A stretch of 64,000 nucleotides of DNA from Ailanthus altissimus (taxonomy: Eukaryota; Streptophyta; Magnoliopsida; Sapindales; Simaroubaceae). Numbering within the stretch: position 1 is the stretch's first letter; every line of letters begins with the position of its first letter. Made by a program: the position numbers and the translations under genes. Below are positions 45,343 through 56,610 of this stretch, in pieces. The stretch lies in NCBI GenBank assembly GCA_946807835.1, contig OX327694.1:10490001-10554000 (forward strand). Reading direction: 5' to 3'. The notes beneath the pieces were generated by a model that worked only from the letters and a program-made list of their open reading frames with translations, was not told the DNA's origin and did no database searches.

Positions 45343-47483
45343 TGTTGGGATTTGTGCTTACGTGCCATCCCATTATGTATGAATATTTGTTTCATATTTA
45401 TACTAGTGTTATTATTTCAATAAATCGCTAATTATATTTATATATGGTAAGATGCTTGTAACGTTTCAGACATTGTATGATCTAAAAGAGTTCAGATCTG
45501 GTCTAAATGAGTTTAGATCAGTACTAAGAGTTGGCACTGATAAGAGTTACTAGGTTATAAGAGTCAGCGATATCTAAAGAGTTAGAGCCTTGTCTGAAAT
45601 AGGACAAAGACCTAAGAATGTATTAGTAATGACATAATTACAAAGAGTTACAAATAGTGCTAGGAAATGTCATTATGCAAATATGTTCTCAAATATTATG
45701 TTCCTAATCTATCTTCACTGATGCAGGTCTGTCAGTGAATACCTTAACAAATATATAGATTGGTGTATGTCTATATCTGGATGGTCCAGATGGTTAGTCT
45801 TAGCAAACCATGAGTTTAGTTAAAGCTCGTATAGAGATACAGGTATTCAGTAAGAACTGATTACTGAATAGACTCACAAAGATCTCTAATAGACATCCCA
45901 TAAAGCCGTCAATGGAGGATCTTTCGAGTTGAGTAGTATTCGTAGTCCTTTGACCTGAGTGCCACGGTGGGCTTGTGAGTGATCCACCATACTTTAGTTT
46001 CACACATGTCAGAAACCTTTCATGGTCTGACCGCTGGGTGTCGCTGAGTATGGTCCAATGCTCATAGAGTCCGGTGTACATAGATATGGGATCCATCAGC
46101 TCATTTGGGTGAGTATTATATCCTAATACTCTATAAATTGTATTTCAAAAAGTCATATGGCCATAAGAAATAATTTTCGGGAAAAGAGTTTAACCCTAGG
46201 GATAAAAAATATTACAAAATTGTTTGAGAATATTATTTATTGAAATACAATTCAAGAGATAAGTTTTCAGTCGGGCATATGGAGATTTGACGGTGTTGAT
46301 CTATATCTCTGCTCCACTCGGATATAAATGATGGAGGGATTATATGAATATGTTATAACCTCAACTTGTATGGTCTAACGCGCCGCTTTGTAATATCCGT
46401 AACATGTGTGTGGGGCATCATTCACGGACGTATGAAGGAGTTCTATATGACAATTCGGGTGTGGACTTAGAGAGTCTCACAATATGAAGTGTACTCGTTG
46501 TGCACTGGGGCAACATAATAGATTGAACAGTTCCATCCTAGAAATTCCAGCAAATCAAAAATATGTTTCGGGGTTCCTCGGGTTGTGCACTTGTTTAAAC
46601 TTAAATGTTAAGTATTTTATTTAATTAGTTGACAAGAGTTGTTAACTAATTAGATATTAACAAGTGGCACAATTTTATTGTATGAATTGTTTTACCATGA
46701 ATTTAACCATTTACCATGTTAGTAAAATCAAATAAGGTAAATATTAATTATTCAAATAGTTTTTGAATAATTAAATAAATGTTATTTGAATAAATAAAAT
46801 ATGATTTTATTTATTTATTATTTTATTCCTAAATGGAAGACATGCCTAATTTGAGAAACATAAACTAAATTTAGTGGAGCACCATTTTGTAATTAATGGT
46901 TAATTTTATTAGACCATTAAAATGGCCACCAAAAATGGTTTTGGTAGTTGGCCACTTAATCTAATTTTGGTGGAGTACTTGTGAAGTTGTTGTAACCACT
47001 AAAATAGTTGAGTTTCAATTGTGTTAACATGAGAGTAAATGAAAATTCGTGTAAGGGTTAAGAGGAAAAAGAAGAGTTGGTTTTGAGAGAGTTTTTCAAA
47101 GTACAAAGACTTGTGAGAAAAACCAAAAGAGAAAGAAAAATAAATCTTTTATATTTTTCTTTCTAGAATCAAAACCTTGTTATTGGAGATCATACTGCTG
47201 CTATTCGAGCTTCACAATCCCATCGGATTGTTGTGAACTAGAATTGGACAAGAATGCACTTCAAAGTGAGCTCAAACTTGGAGTAAGGATATCCGGAATT
47301 GAAAATCTTTATCGGAGGTCTTCAAATGTATGTTTCTGTATTCTTAAATTGTTAAGAATTGAACTACATGTGTATATATTGATTACTTGATAAATTTCGC
47401 TGCCAAATTCATGTATATGATGCATAATTTTAATTTTTCAATATGTACACAATCACATGCATACACCCTAAAATACATCAATA
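45343..47483 (+). mobile_element. 2.14-kb copia solo LTR with perfect ATTCT target duplication
   Basis: Runs from TGTTGGGATTTGTGCTTACG to ACATCAATA, the decayed form of CCAACA. It is flanked by ATTCT at 45338-45342 and ATTCT at 47484-47488. Landmarks: hairpins 45479-45519, GTAGTCCTTTGACCTGAGTG (about 45943), TACTCGTTGTGCACTGGGG (about 46491), AT-rich 3' part. It lies head-to-tail opposite to the copia-C RT it interrupts. It is the cleanest reference copy of the LTR family in the window. Confidence 0.88.
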
Positions 47484-47488
47484 ATTCT

Positions 47489-49621
47489 ATGCATATCTCT
47501 TACTCGAGATATACATCCCAGAACACCGTCTTTACATCCATTAGCCAGTCCTCAAATTATAATATGCGACAATAGCCAATAAAATTCAAATTGACTTGCG
47601 TATGGTTACTGATGAAAAAGGTTTCCTCATTTCTAATCCTAGATCTCTGAGTGTAACCTTTCAACATCAGTCAGGCCATGAAGGACTATTCCTTTAGATA
47701 GGGCCTACACTTTCATTGTGTAAATTGATTTACTGCTAATAGAAATAGTTTCTATAGGAAACACAACTAAGTCCCAGACTTGATTGTCATGTGTAGAGTC
47801 AATTTCAAATTTTATGGTATCTTGTCATTTTTCCTAAACAATGTCAAACATCGTCTCTCTATAAGTTAAAGGATTTTTTTCTTCAACTAAGAAAACACCA
47901 AGGGCACCTTCAGGTATCAAACATATCTAAATGATGGCATTGATATCCTTTTCGAATTATGAACATGGTGTGTTAAAGGTATTTCACTTAATTGAAATTA
48001 AAACTCCATCAATGGTTCATCTATATTGACTTCATCAAGTTTAATCTTTCTATAATCTCCGTAATCCATGAGAAAATTTTTCTCTAAGAATGTGACATCA
48101 TGAGAAACAAACATATTTCATTCATTTGAATTATAGAATTGGTATCCCATTATACACTTGGGATACAAAATGAACTGTTACTTGTACCATTGGATACACG
48201 TTTATCCTGTTGCATAACTTTTATGCAAGGAGGACAACACCAAGCCTTAACATACTTCAGACTCATTTTTCTTTTAGTTTATATCTCATATAAAGTAGAA
48301 GGAACGATTTTTGATGAAATTATTTTCAATAAATGAGTAGTAGTTTTTAAAGTATAATCCCATAGATATTGTAGAAGATCAGTAATTTTCAATATCAATC
48401 AGACTGTATCTAATAAAGTCTGATTCCTCATTTTCTAAACATATTTATGTTCAGGAGTATCTAGAGGACTATGCTGAATGAGAATCATATTCTCGTTTAA
48501 ATAATTTGTGAATCTACTATTTATGTATAAATTACTTCAATCTAATCGAAAGCATTTAATATACATAAGGGTTTGTTTCTTTACATTTACAGTCAAAAAA
48601 TTTTGAACACTTCAAAATTTTCTAACCTGCGTTTCCTAGAAACACATGTCCATATGGTGACAATCACTATAAAGACAGTGAAGTATCGAAATCACCTATA
48701 GCAGTAAAATTTAATGGATTAAATACATATATATGTACCAGATCCAATAAATCAGTGGCTAGGCGTCTTACACCTATATATAAAGATTTGGTCATTTTTT
48801 CTTGAATTCAGAATTCATAAACTAGTCAATGTTCTATAGTCAAATCAAATATCTGACCATGCTTAACTAGACAGAATAGTAGTCTCACGACTACTTAACC
48901 TAATCTTATATATACCACTATTCATTATTATTTAAAGTTGCTGAACTACTATTTATTCTGTTCACCTATACACTTATGACATTTCTTGTTGTATATAAAA
49001 TATAATGGCCATTCATTAACTGACATTCAGTTAGTAAAACATCATCATTATCATAAGGAACTATTTTTAATATTTTTATGATAACCCTTTCTGTCATCTA
49101 CAGGAAGTGATATGATTCACCAAATAATGTTTGGCACGAAATAGCAATTATACAATATTAATGTTGTTACCAAAAATAAGAAGTAACTTTGAAGTCTTAA
49201 CGGCTACCACGTGTAAGAAATCTCCATTACCTACGTGAAGCTGAACTTCTCATTTCTTAGTAATCAAGCATTCCTCAAATTATGCAACATCTTGCAGATA
49301 TGAGAATGACAAGCGGTATCTCATACCCTTGCATAATTAACATCAAATGCTAATGAAATGTTAATGTTTGGTAAAACAAATATCTAATGAGTCAATCTTT
49401 CTTAAGTCAAGGTGCTATAAATAGTAATATTTACTATTTCAAACCTTATCACGGTGGAAACACTTTCCATTATGACTTTTCTCTATCTGTGGTTTAGAAA
49501 TATCAAATATTATTGAATCTAGAATTATTCTTAGATTCATAAGCAAGTCTTAAATATTTTATTCAGTACCCTATAGTTATTGGGTATTTATCAAGATTAC
49601 TAACGGATTGTTCGTACTCAT
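47489..49621 (-). pseudogene. copia-C gag, integrase and RT N-terminus
   Basis: Read leftward from ATG 49619-49621: MSTNNPLVILINTQ starts a GAG of the same type as copia-A and -B. A zinc-knuckle remnant KSHNGKCFHRDK lies at 49441-49480. Integrase text appears around 48420-48560 as NSRFTNYLNENMILIQHSPLDTP followed by RNQTLLDTV. RT begins with IRILLAIVAYYNL and MDVKTVFWDVYLE at about 47500-47620. All domains are in copia order (gag, protease, integrase, RT), but stops and shifts are frequent and the protease was not located. Upstream is the leader and PBS. Confidence 0.7.
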
Positions 49622-49686
49622 CTTATCTCTATAAGACAAGTATCTTATCTCTATAAGACAAATATCTTATCTCTATAAGACAATTT
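49621..49686 (-). repeat. three tandem 22-bp palindromic repeats at the copia-C gag start
   Basis: TCTTATCTCTATAAGA followed by CAAGTA, CAAATA or CAATTT, three times in 66 bases. Each unit is a 6-bp stem (TCTTAT/ATAAGA) with a 4-base loop. In the element's orientation the array ends immediately before the gag ATG. The gag starts of copia-A and copia-B do not have it. Confidence 0.9.
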
Positions 49687-50698
49687 AGGAGATGTATAGC
49701 AGAACATTTCTAGTTGTTAATTAATAACGCTTCAGATCATGGGTATAACTATTATATATTTTTTAATCTAAAAAGCCCTCTCACTATTTTACTTAATCCC
49801 TTTAATCTCTCAAACAGGATAACGACAATTTAAAAAAATTTAAACTATACAACGAAAAGTAGACCCATTGGCATTTTACTCTAACCTCACACTAAAGCAA
49901 TATTGGCATTTGTAAACCCAATAGGTAGACAACTCTTGTTAATTGTATCTCATACAACTTTTACTACTGATCCTAAATACACTTTATCTTCACGCTAAAG
50001 CAATATTGAATAAGTGTATTTCAGATTACCTCGTCAATAGTCAAATATATGTTACTGACATTATCCTCACGCTAAAGCAATATTGGATAATATGTTCGCA
50101 TATATTTGACTCATCTCATGTTTTACCGACATTAGACCAATTCACACCAACCAAATTCCTAAAGCAATATTGAGAAAGACTATATTGACCCGTCTTACCC
50201 CGTATTGACAAGACGGACCAATTAAAATATTATCACATAATATAATAAATTTCAATCTGATTAAAAGAGATTTTAAATACAAGCTCTCATCCCATGCTCT
50301 TATCACACGAGAAGGTTATTCTCAATCAAATATTCATTTCTGTACAAGCACAACTAACCCCCACCAATAGGGCTTTCATTGTAGTTACAAAAACTAAATA
50401 AAATAAAAATATTATTTTCTTGGTTTATCATGTAAACTAATAACTATTATTATTATATCTTTTAAACACCCCACATGCGGAAAGTTTTTTTTTTTAGTGT
50501 GAACGCCGCAGCATTCGTACACCCAGCGTTCATATGAACGCTGCAGCGCTTGACATGAGCACTGCGGCGTTCCAAGTGCAGTTTTTAACTGGTTTGCATT
50601 TTCAACACTTGAAATGCACTCCAACAGCCGCAGAACTTGTCCTACAACATAGTCAACACTTAGCCAACACTAAAAAACACCAATAACAACACAAAATT
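49687..50698 (-). repeat. copia-C 5' leader with fourfold TAAAGCAATATTG word and a GC-rich island
   Basis: The best-preserved leader: CTCACACTAAAGCAATATTG at 49886-49905, TCACGCTAAAGCAATATTG at 49990-50008, CTCACGCTAAAGCAATATTG at 50066-50085 and TAAAGCAATATTG at 50160-50172. Nearer the PBS, at 50499-50580, a GC-rich island repeats AACGCCGCAGC, ACGCTGCAGCGC and CACTGCGGCGTTC. Noncoding. Confidence 0.7.
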
Positions 50699-50710
50699 GC
50701 TCTGATACCA
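50699..50710 (-). other. copia-C primer-binding site (tRNA-Met initiator)
   Basis: GCTCTGATACCA is the exact complement of TGGTATCAGAGC, the usual plant copia primer site, two bases from the LTR start TGTTGGG at 50713. Confidence 0.9.
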
Positions 50711-50712
50711 AT

Positions 50713-50848
50713 TGTTGGGTGTTAATTATTCTAGAGTGTTTACATGTGGGATGTGTTCATCATACAAAAAATATACATATCTCATACATATATGTGCACA
50801 ACGAAAGATTAAATTAATACAATAAACACATATTATACATATTTATAG
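50713..50848 (-). mobile_element. copia-C 5' LTR, truncated after 136 bp
   Basis: TGTTGGGTGTTAATTATTC and ATCTCATACATATATGTGCA correspond to the PBS-proximal end of the 12170-14421 LTR. It is cut at about 50848, where DUF688-gene sequence begins. Confidence 0.65.
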
Positions 50849-52240
50849 GTCGATTTTCGCCTACAACAAAGGCAATGGCTTCAAAAGCACCTCAACATAC
50901 AAATAGGAAGCTACCTATAGCACAAGAGCAGCCAAGAAATATGAGGAGGGTTGTCAATATGGATAAGCAAAATCCACCTAAATAATATAGTACAAACAAT
51001 TTACATCACCTCCAAAATGAGAAGTGTGAGGAAAGTGATGATGAAGATGATTATGGTGGACCTGAAAACTCATCAGCTACAGTTTGTGGCTATTTCCTCG
51101 ATTTTGCTTGAAAAATTCATTTTTCCTTCTAAATCCTGTGCCTGTGATGCGACTACAGGCTTGGGAACCAATTGATTTGGTCCATAGTGCTCAGGCTAGA
51201 AGTTCATATGTTAGTTCATCCGGTAAGATTCCAGAAAAAGCTAAGAATTTCACGGTGCATGGTTCTGATCCACAGAGAAATGCCAGCACCAATTTTCGGG
51301 AACTATTGGCGAATGAGAGCGCTAAATGCAAATCAGGCTTGGGTAATCCTGTTGAAAGACTTTGTACATAGATTCTGTACATAAGGTGAAATCTCCAAAT
51401 TTGAATTCCAGTTCCTCAGATATGAAGAGGCTTAGTGATCTCCGAGGAGATAATCTTGATGCCCCTGTAAAAGGTGGGAAAATGGAAGTAACCGATTCAA
51501 TAGATACTTCAAATCAGGATATCAAGTCTTTGAATGTCATGGTTGAAAAAGCGATAGCGCGATCTAAAAGTCTGGAGACTGTTGATTCCAATTTTCTATA
51601 CTCTCCTGACAGATCCACTTATGGCCTGCAAAGTGATCCAAAGAGTAGTTCAACGGAGGATCAAGATCTCAGTAACAATACAATTAAAGTGGCAGGCACA
51701 AAAATGGATGGGGTGGGAAGGTTGATCTCGAAAGCCAACTGCATAAGAAATTGAATAATCAAGAAAGTTTGTGTAGTCTCATCCTGAATTCTATTTTATC
51801 AACTAGCTCAAAAATGGTCGGCGATGGAAAGACTGACTCAAGAAGCCGACAACAGATGGCATTAAGTAGTGAAGAAGAATCTGTTGGCAACTATTTGCAA
51901 TTCCCTCTTTCCCTTCCTCTGCCAAAATCTCCATCAGACTCTTGGCTGAAGCGTACTTTGCCTACTGTTGTTGGTATGCACAATCATGCAACTAGAAATC
52001 AGACTTCAAAGATGGCCCCTGTTGATCACAAGTGGGAAATTAATGTTAAAACCTCCCATCTACAGCCTGGACTTTTGCATTTCTCTGAGGTAAGTTTATA
52101 ACTCTTCCCTCCATTCTTTATTTTCAGTTGTGTGCAGGTTGATCTATGCTTACTTTACTCCCTAATTTCTGTTGTCTCAGGAACGGCTTGCTCCTATATT
52201 CATCCTGGTAATAAGAAGAGTTACATATAGTCAGTTTCTT
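50849..52240 (+). pseudogene. fragment of a plant DUF688-family gene
   Basis: The text RFSPTTKAMASKAPQH, LPIAQEQPRNMRRVVNMDK, an acidic EESDDEDD stretch, then LFPRFCLKNSFFLLNPVPV and, further on, SLPLPKSPSDSWLKRTLP and WEINVKTS...FSE are successive hallmarks of plant DUF688 proteins (function unknown). It starts in mid-protein. A stop lies near 50983, and frame changes near 51105, 51365 and 51740 put four pieces into different frames, so it is a pseudogene. An intron is retained: donor GAG/GTAAGT at 52090, acceptor TCTCAG at 52180, next exon ERLAPIFILVI. It is therefore a genomic-DNA copy, not a retrocopy. It adjoins a truncated copia LTR, suggesting capture or a rearrangement. Confidence 0.8.
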
Positions 52241-52989
52241 GTAAATCCCATCTTCAATTCATTGAACTTGAGTTCGTTAATTTGCTTTTGTATTTTGTGA
52301 TATATTTTTTTCTTAAAGAGAATCTTTTCAGTTGTGTTTTTTTTTTTAAATAAAAGGACAAGAATGCTAGTCAAATCATAAAATGATCACTTTGTTTCGG
52401 CAAAGATGATTGGTATGTGGAAAAAATTTTATTTTGACCAAAAAAAGGGATGAATTTTATTTTAACTCCAATTAAAAATTTTATACTTTATTAATTAAAA
52501 AGTAAATATTATACTCATTTTGTAAAATACACTTCAATTGAATATCTCATGCAAATTAAACATGGTGCCAGTGGTGTCATCCCAACCTGTCATGTGGCAA
52601 AATTTTTAATTAATTATTAAAATTTTTATTAAAAAATTTAATATTTTATTATTTATTTTATTAAATTTATTATTTATTATAACTTTATTACAAATACATT
52701 ATTCGTCTTCTCTTGGATATTTAAAATTTTTCTAAATTTACTATTAAATTTGAACACAATTTATAAATCGACTTGAAACACATGATATTTTGAAGAATAA
52801 AAGTAAAATAACCCATTGTATACTAAAACAATTGGAGAGTTTTTTATTTGTTGTTGTGTTTTTGTTGTTCGTTTGTAAATGTAGAGTTAAAATGTGTAAA
52901 TTTAATGTTAAGACATTAAGAATGTTAAATAAGGTTGAAAATATGTGCAAAAAATCAAAAACAATAATAAAATGATGAAAAATGGTAGA
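52241..52989. other. AT-rich noncoding
   Basis: Possible further intron of the DUF688 copy (T-rich, 52300-52345) grading into low-complexity AT DNA. No gene seen. Confidence 0.4.
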
Positions 52990-53158
52990 TTTAGGGCAAA
53001 TGCACGCGCCGAAGCGTGTTCCTTACATCAACGTGTGATTGCATGCGCTAATCTGACGTGCACATCAACATGCTTGGGTGCGCAACAAAGCGCATTCTGG
53101 CGGGCTACCAAACAAGTGCATGCATCAGGGCGTGCATCAACTTGTTCCACATGGCATT
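52990..53158. repeat. GC-rich island of GCACGCG/GTGCATGC words
   Basis: ATGCACGCGCCGAAGCGTGT, ATTGCATGCGC, GTGCGCAACAAAGCGCA, AAGTGCATGCATCAGGGCGTG and similar words packed into about 170 bases of otherwise very AT-rich DNA. Alternating purine-pyrimidine (GTGCATGC) is prominent. Not part of any recognised element. Confidence 0.6.
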
Positions 53159-53287
53159 TTTAATTATTTTTTAGAAAATCAATATTTTTTCCTTTATTTA
53201 TATTAAATTTTATTTTTTTATTAATTTTTTACTTTATATTTTTCTATATTTATATTCAATTTTTTGTATTATTTTTAATTATTATAT

Positions 53288-54192
53288 AAGGATATTATCA
53301 TCAATACCCTTGAGGTATGATTTAATTATAACAATACTAACAAGTTTAAAAAATTGACGTTTGTACCAAATATTTTACCAAAATGGGCATGAATGCTCAA
53401 ACGTTAGGAATATTTTGTTAAGTTTAATAAATTCCTTATTAATTAGTGTTAAATGACCGTTTTACCTCTTCACAAAGTTAACTTATGCAAATTTTAATGT
53501 TTGACTTTTAAATAGAATAAAATATTTAAAAATATTTAAAAAATAAAAATATTAAAAAATCTCTAAAAATAAATTAGAAAAATAATAAAATTTTAAAAAA
53601 AGTAAAAAAATGATAAAATATAAAATTAATTAATAAAAATATGTATAAAATAAAAATTTTAAAATTCTTTAAAAATAAATTAGAAAAATAATAAAATGTT
53701 TTTAAAAAAAGTTTTAAAAACTAAAAAATTAAAAAAAAAGTTTTAAAAACTAAAAAATTAAAAAACAAAGTTTATAGGCCAAATGGCTGCCTAGTTCAGG
53801 CAACTAGTGGCCACTGGACTGGCGACCATTTTGGCAACCAAATTGTTGCCGGAACAGGCAGTCGACAACAATTTGGCCACTGAACCAAGTGGCCATTTTG
53901 GCCGCTGAAACTAGGAGGCCAAAATAGCTGCCTGGACTGGCTGCCATTTAGCCGCCAATGTAGTCGGCTAATTACTTTTTTAAAATTTTATAATATTATA
54001 TATTTTTTAATTTTAAATGTTTAAAGGTAAAAAGACGTGATTACTCTTGGCTCTGTAAATTTTAACGACAAAATAATAAGTTTGGGTATTTGTGCCAACA
54101 AAAAATTAGGCACAAACGTCGATTTTTTAAGCCTATGGGTATTATTGTAATTAAGTCATACCTTAAGGGTATTAATGATAATATCTCTTATA
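53288..54192. mobile_element. element with about 180-bp terminal inverted repeats
   Basis: GATATTATCATCAATACCC at 53291 onward is mirrored by GGGTATTAATGATAATATC ending at 54185. The inverted match continues inward through GAGGTATGATTTAATTA, AAAAATTGACGTTTGTACC (53358) against AGGCACAAACGTCGATTTTT (54109-54128), and more weakly to TTTTACCTCTT (about 53460) against AGGTAAAAAGACG (54025). The centre is A-rich low-complexity DNA plus a GC-rich word island (53770-53985). There is no coding region. Long inverted repeats suggest a non-autonomous Mutator-type or foldback element. I found no convincing target duplication. Confidence 0.7.
53770..53985. repeat. island of GGCCAAATGGCTGCC-type words inside the inverted-repeat element
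   Basis: Words such as GGCCAAATGGCTGCC, GGCCACTGGACTGGCGACC, CAATTTGGCCACTGAACC, AGTGGCCATTTTGGCCGC and CTGGACTGGCTGCCATTTAG are repeated in both orientations over about 215 bases. It forms the loop region of the 53288-54192 element. Confidence 0.75.
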
Positions 54193-55429
54193 TATATAAT
54201 TATACTAAGCTAATAATTATTTTTGGTGTTGTCTTTTTTTTTAGGTGTTGTTGATATTATTATAGCGCAAATTGCGATCATTATATGCTTTGGAGAAAGA
54301 TGAGAGAGTTCTAGTGATGGTTTTGAGAGATACATAAGATATCAAAATATGAACATGGTAGTTCTGAAAAATATTAAATATAAAGTGTTGTTGAGAAGAG
54401 TTTGTCATCTTCTGAAAGAGCGCCACGTAGCTAATTTTTTTAATTTTTTATTTACTTTACTTAATTTTTAGTTAAAATAATATTTATTTTTTAAATTATT
54501 TTAAATATTATTATAATTATAATTTTTATTTTTTATTATAATAATTATACTTTTTATTAATAAAAAAAAGAAAGAAGAAGCACATATGTGCTGCTTCTTC
54601 TTTTTTAATTTTTGTTTTTTGCTTTTTGCTTTTTTCTTTTTTTGGTTATAAATTAATTGAAAAATAATTAAAAAGAGATTTTAATTAAAAAATTAAAATA
54701 ATTAATTAAAAAAATAAATTAGTACTTTATTTTTTAAAAAACAATTATTTTGGCTAATGTGCGCGCATCAATTAATTTATTTTTCTTAAAAAAATTATAA
54801 TTATTTTATAATTTTTTTTGTAAATAATTAATTTTGATTATTTTTTATAAAAATAAATTTTTGGTTAAATATGTTTATTAGATTAATTATTTATAATAAA
54901 TAAAAATATATAATTTTGTAAATTATACAAATAAGGGCAAAATAAAAAAAGTTCTATGTTTTTTGTTATTAAAGTTTAAAAATTTTATCTATGGTAAGAA
55001 AATGATTTCCATCAAAACTTGGTCAATAGTGAAAAATTTTAGTCAAAGATTTAATAAAGAAAAAAATACTCTTGTCTTATATATGAATCCCACTGTTCTA
55101 AATTCTAAGTATAAACTTTATAATATTCTTTTAAAATAAAACACACACACTTGAAATTTCGTAAATTCAATAATTCAATAATAATATATCACATTTGTAT
55201 AAAAAAGATAAAATTGATATGTTTTATTTTATATTGTATTTTCTTTTTATGTCATTTTGTATTAATTAAAATTGATTAAAAATATATATTTAGATCAAAA
55301 TTTATTTTTGTAAACAAATATTGTGTATAAAACGAATGCATTGTATAATGTGATTAATTATTGCTTATGAAACAAAGTAAACCAAAAATTTAGAAAAACT
55401 AGCAAACATTTCGCTGCACAAATAGCCTG
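54193..55429. other. very AT-rich noncoding with a 40-bp palindrome
   Basis: Mostly A/T homopolymer-rich DNA. At about 54567-54607, GAAAGAAGAAGCACATATG and CATATGTGCTGCTTCTTC form an almost perfect palindrome around AGCACATATGTGCT. A short GTGCGCGCATCA lies at 54760. No gene. Confidence 0.5.
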
Positions 55430-55549
55430 TTATCTTGCTAGCAATTGGTGCAATAAGAAGCTTATTGTGCCTTGGTGCAATACTTATTATGCCACTAAAC
55501 TAAATTATTATTTTTGATATTTTATAATTTTTTTAATATAGGAATCTAA

Positions 55550-56610
55550 AAATTAAGCCACTTTTAATATGTTTTGGTAGAAGGTGGGAGAGTCTTAGTA
55601 ATGATCAAAAGAGATATGTTGGGTACCAAATCATCACTATGACGATTTCTACGAATGTGACTTATCAACAGCTTTATAACATTATGTGTTGTAGAATTAG
55701 AATTAATTTTGATCAGTATAGTGTTACTACGAGAATTTCAGTTACCATAATGGAAATGAATAACTATTGACAATTCGAAATGATCAAGATGTGCAGTTTT
55801 CTGAAGATTAATAAAAGAAGTTTGGTATTGTTATTTATTAATGTGGATCTTAGACACCTTATTAGTAATTAGATTGAGATTGTAGAAGTTCCTGTAGAGA
55901 ACCAAAAAACTTGTCATAATTACTTTATATTCGCAAGTGGTAGTAACTATATTAGTAGCACATCCTCAACAATACCAATTATTGTGTTTCATGTAACTAC
56001 CAATTTTCTCTAGCGAAATACAATAATGACCCAACTCATGCTCATTATAACAACTAGATAGATGAGAATACTTATGATGATGGTAATGCAGATGATAATG
56101 GAGATATAGATAGGTTAAATGATATAAAAGAGGGCAATAAAGGCCATTTTTCATATGATAATGAAGAAGGAGTTTATGATTTATTTCTAACACCATTGGA
56201 TAAGCAAGTCAACATTGTTGAATCACAGAACCCATTTTAGTTTCTCCCTTTAATACGACCTTCTAATTTCAATCTATTAGATGAGGTATCGTACTTAGGA
56301 ATGAGAAAAGTTTTCATTGGCAAGTTATTTTCTAGCAAGAGTGCAATATACGACGCTCTCAATTAAATTTCATTGAAGGATAATTAGAGCTTCAAAATAA
56401 ATAGGTCCGCTAAAGATTAGTTAGAGGAAAAATATGATGATGAAAGGTGCAAGTGGCGAGTTCGTATTGTATCCATAGATGCCCGTAAATATTTTATCGT
56501 GCGAAAAATTTATAAGGAGCATATATGTCAGTTGGACTGTTTATGTAATAATCATTGTCAAGTCAAGAGTCGAATTATTATTGAAATGATAAAAAAATAA
56601 ATTCATAAAT
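55550..56610 (+). pseudogene. MULE-2 mudrA-like transposase N-terminal half
   Basis: An N-terminal text NVTYQQLYNIMCCRIRINFDQY resembles the plant MuDR N-terminal region. An acidic linker follows (about 56040-56220). Then LGMRKVFIGKLFSSKSAIYD, SFKINRS, ERCKWRVRIVSI and YFIVRKIYKEHIC, the DNA-binding zinc-finger region of MULE transposases (C-K-W-R-V-R ... H-x-C). Stops (such as DALN-stop-ISLKDN-stop) and shifts are frequent. The catalytic D-D-E domain is absent: sequence after 56610 belongs to the opposite-strand gene. Nonfunctional. Confidence 0.7.

Noticed and set aside
53268..54224. ATTATTTTT on both sides of the inverted-repeat element as a 9-bp target duplication
   Set aside because: Using it shifts the two arms out of register by about 15 bases; in such AT-rich DNA the match is expected by chance.
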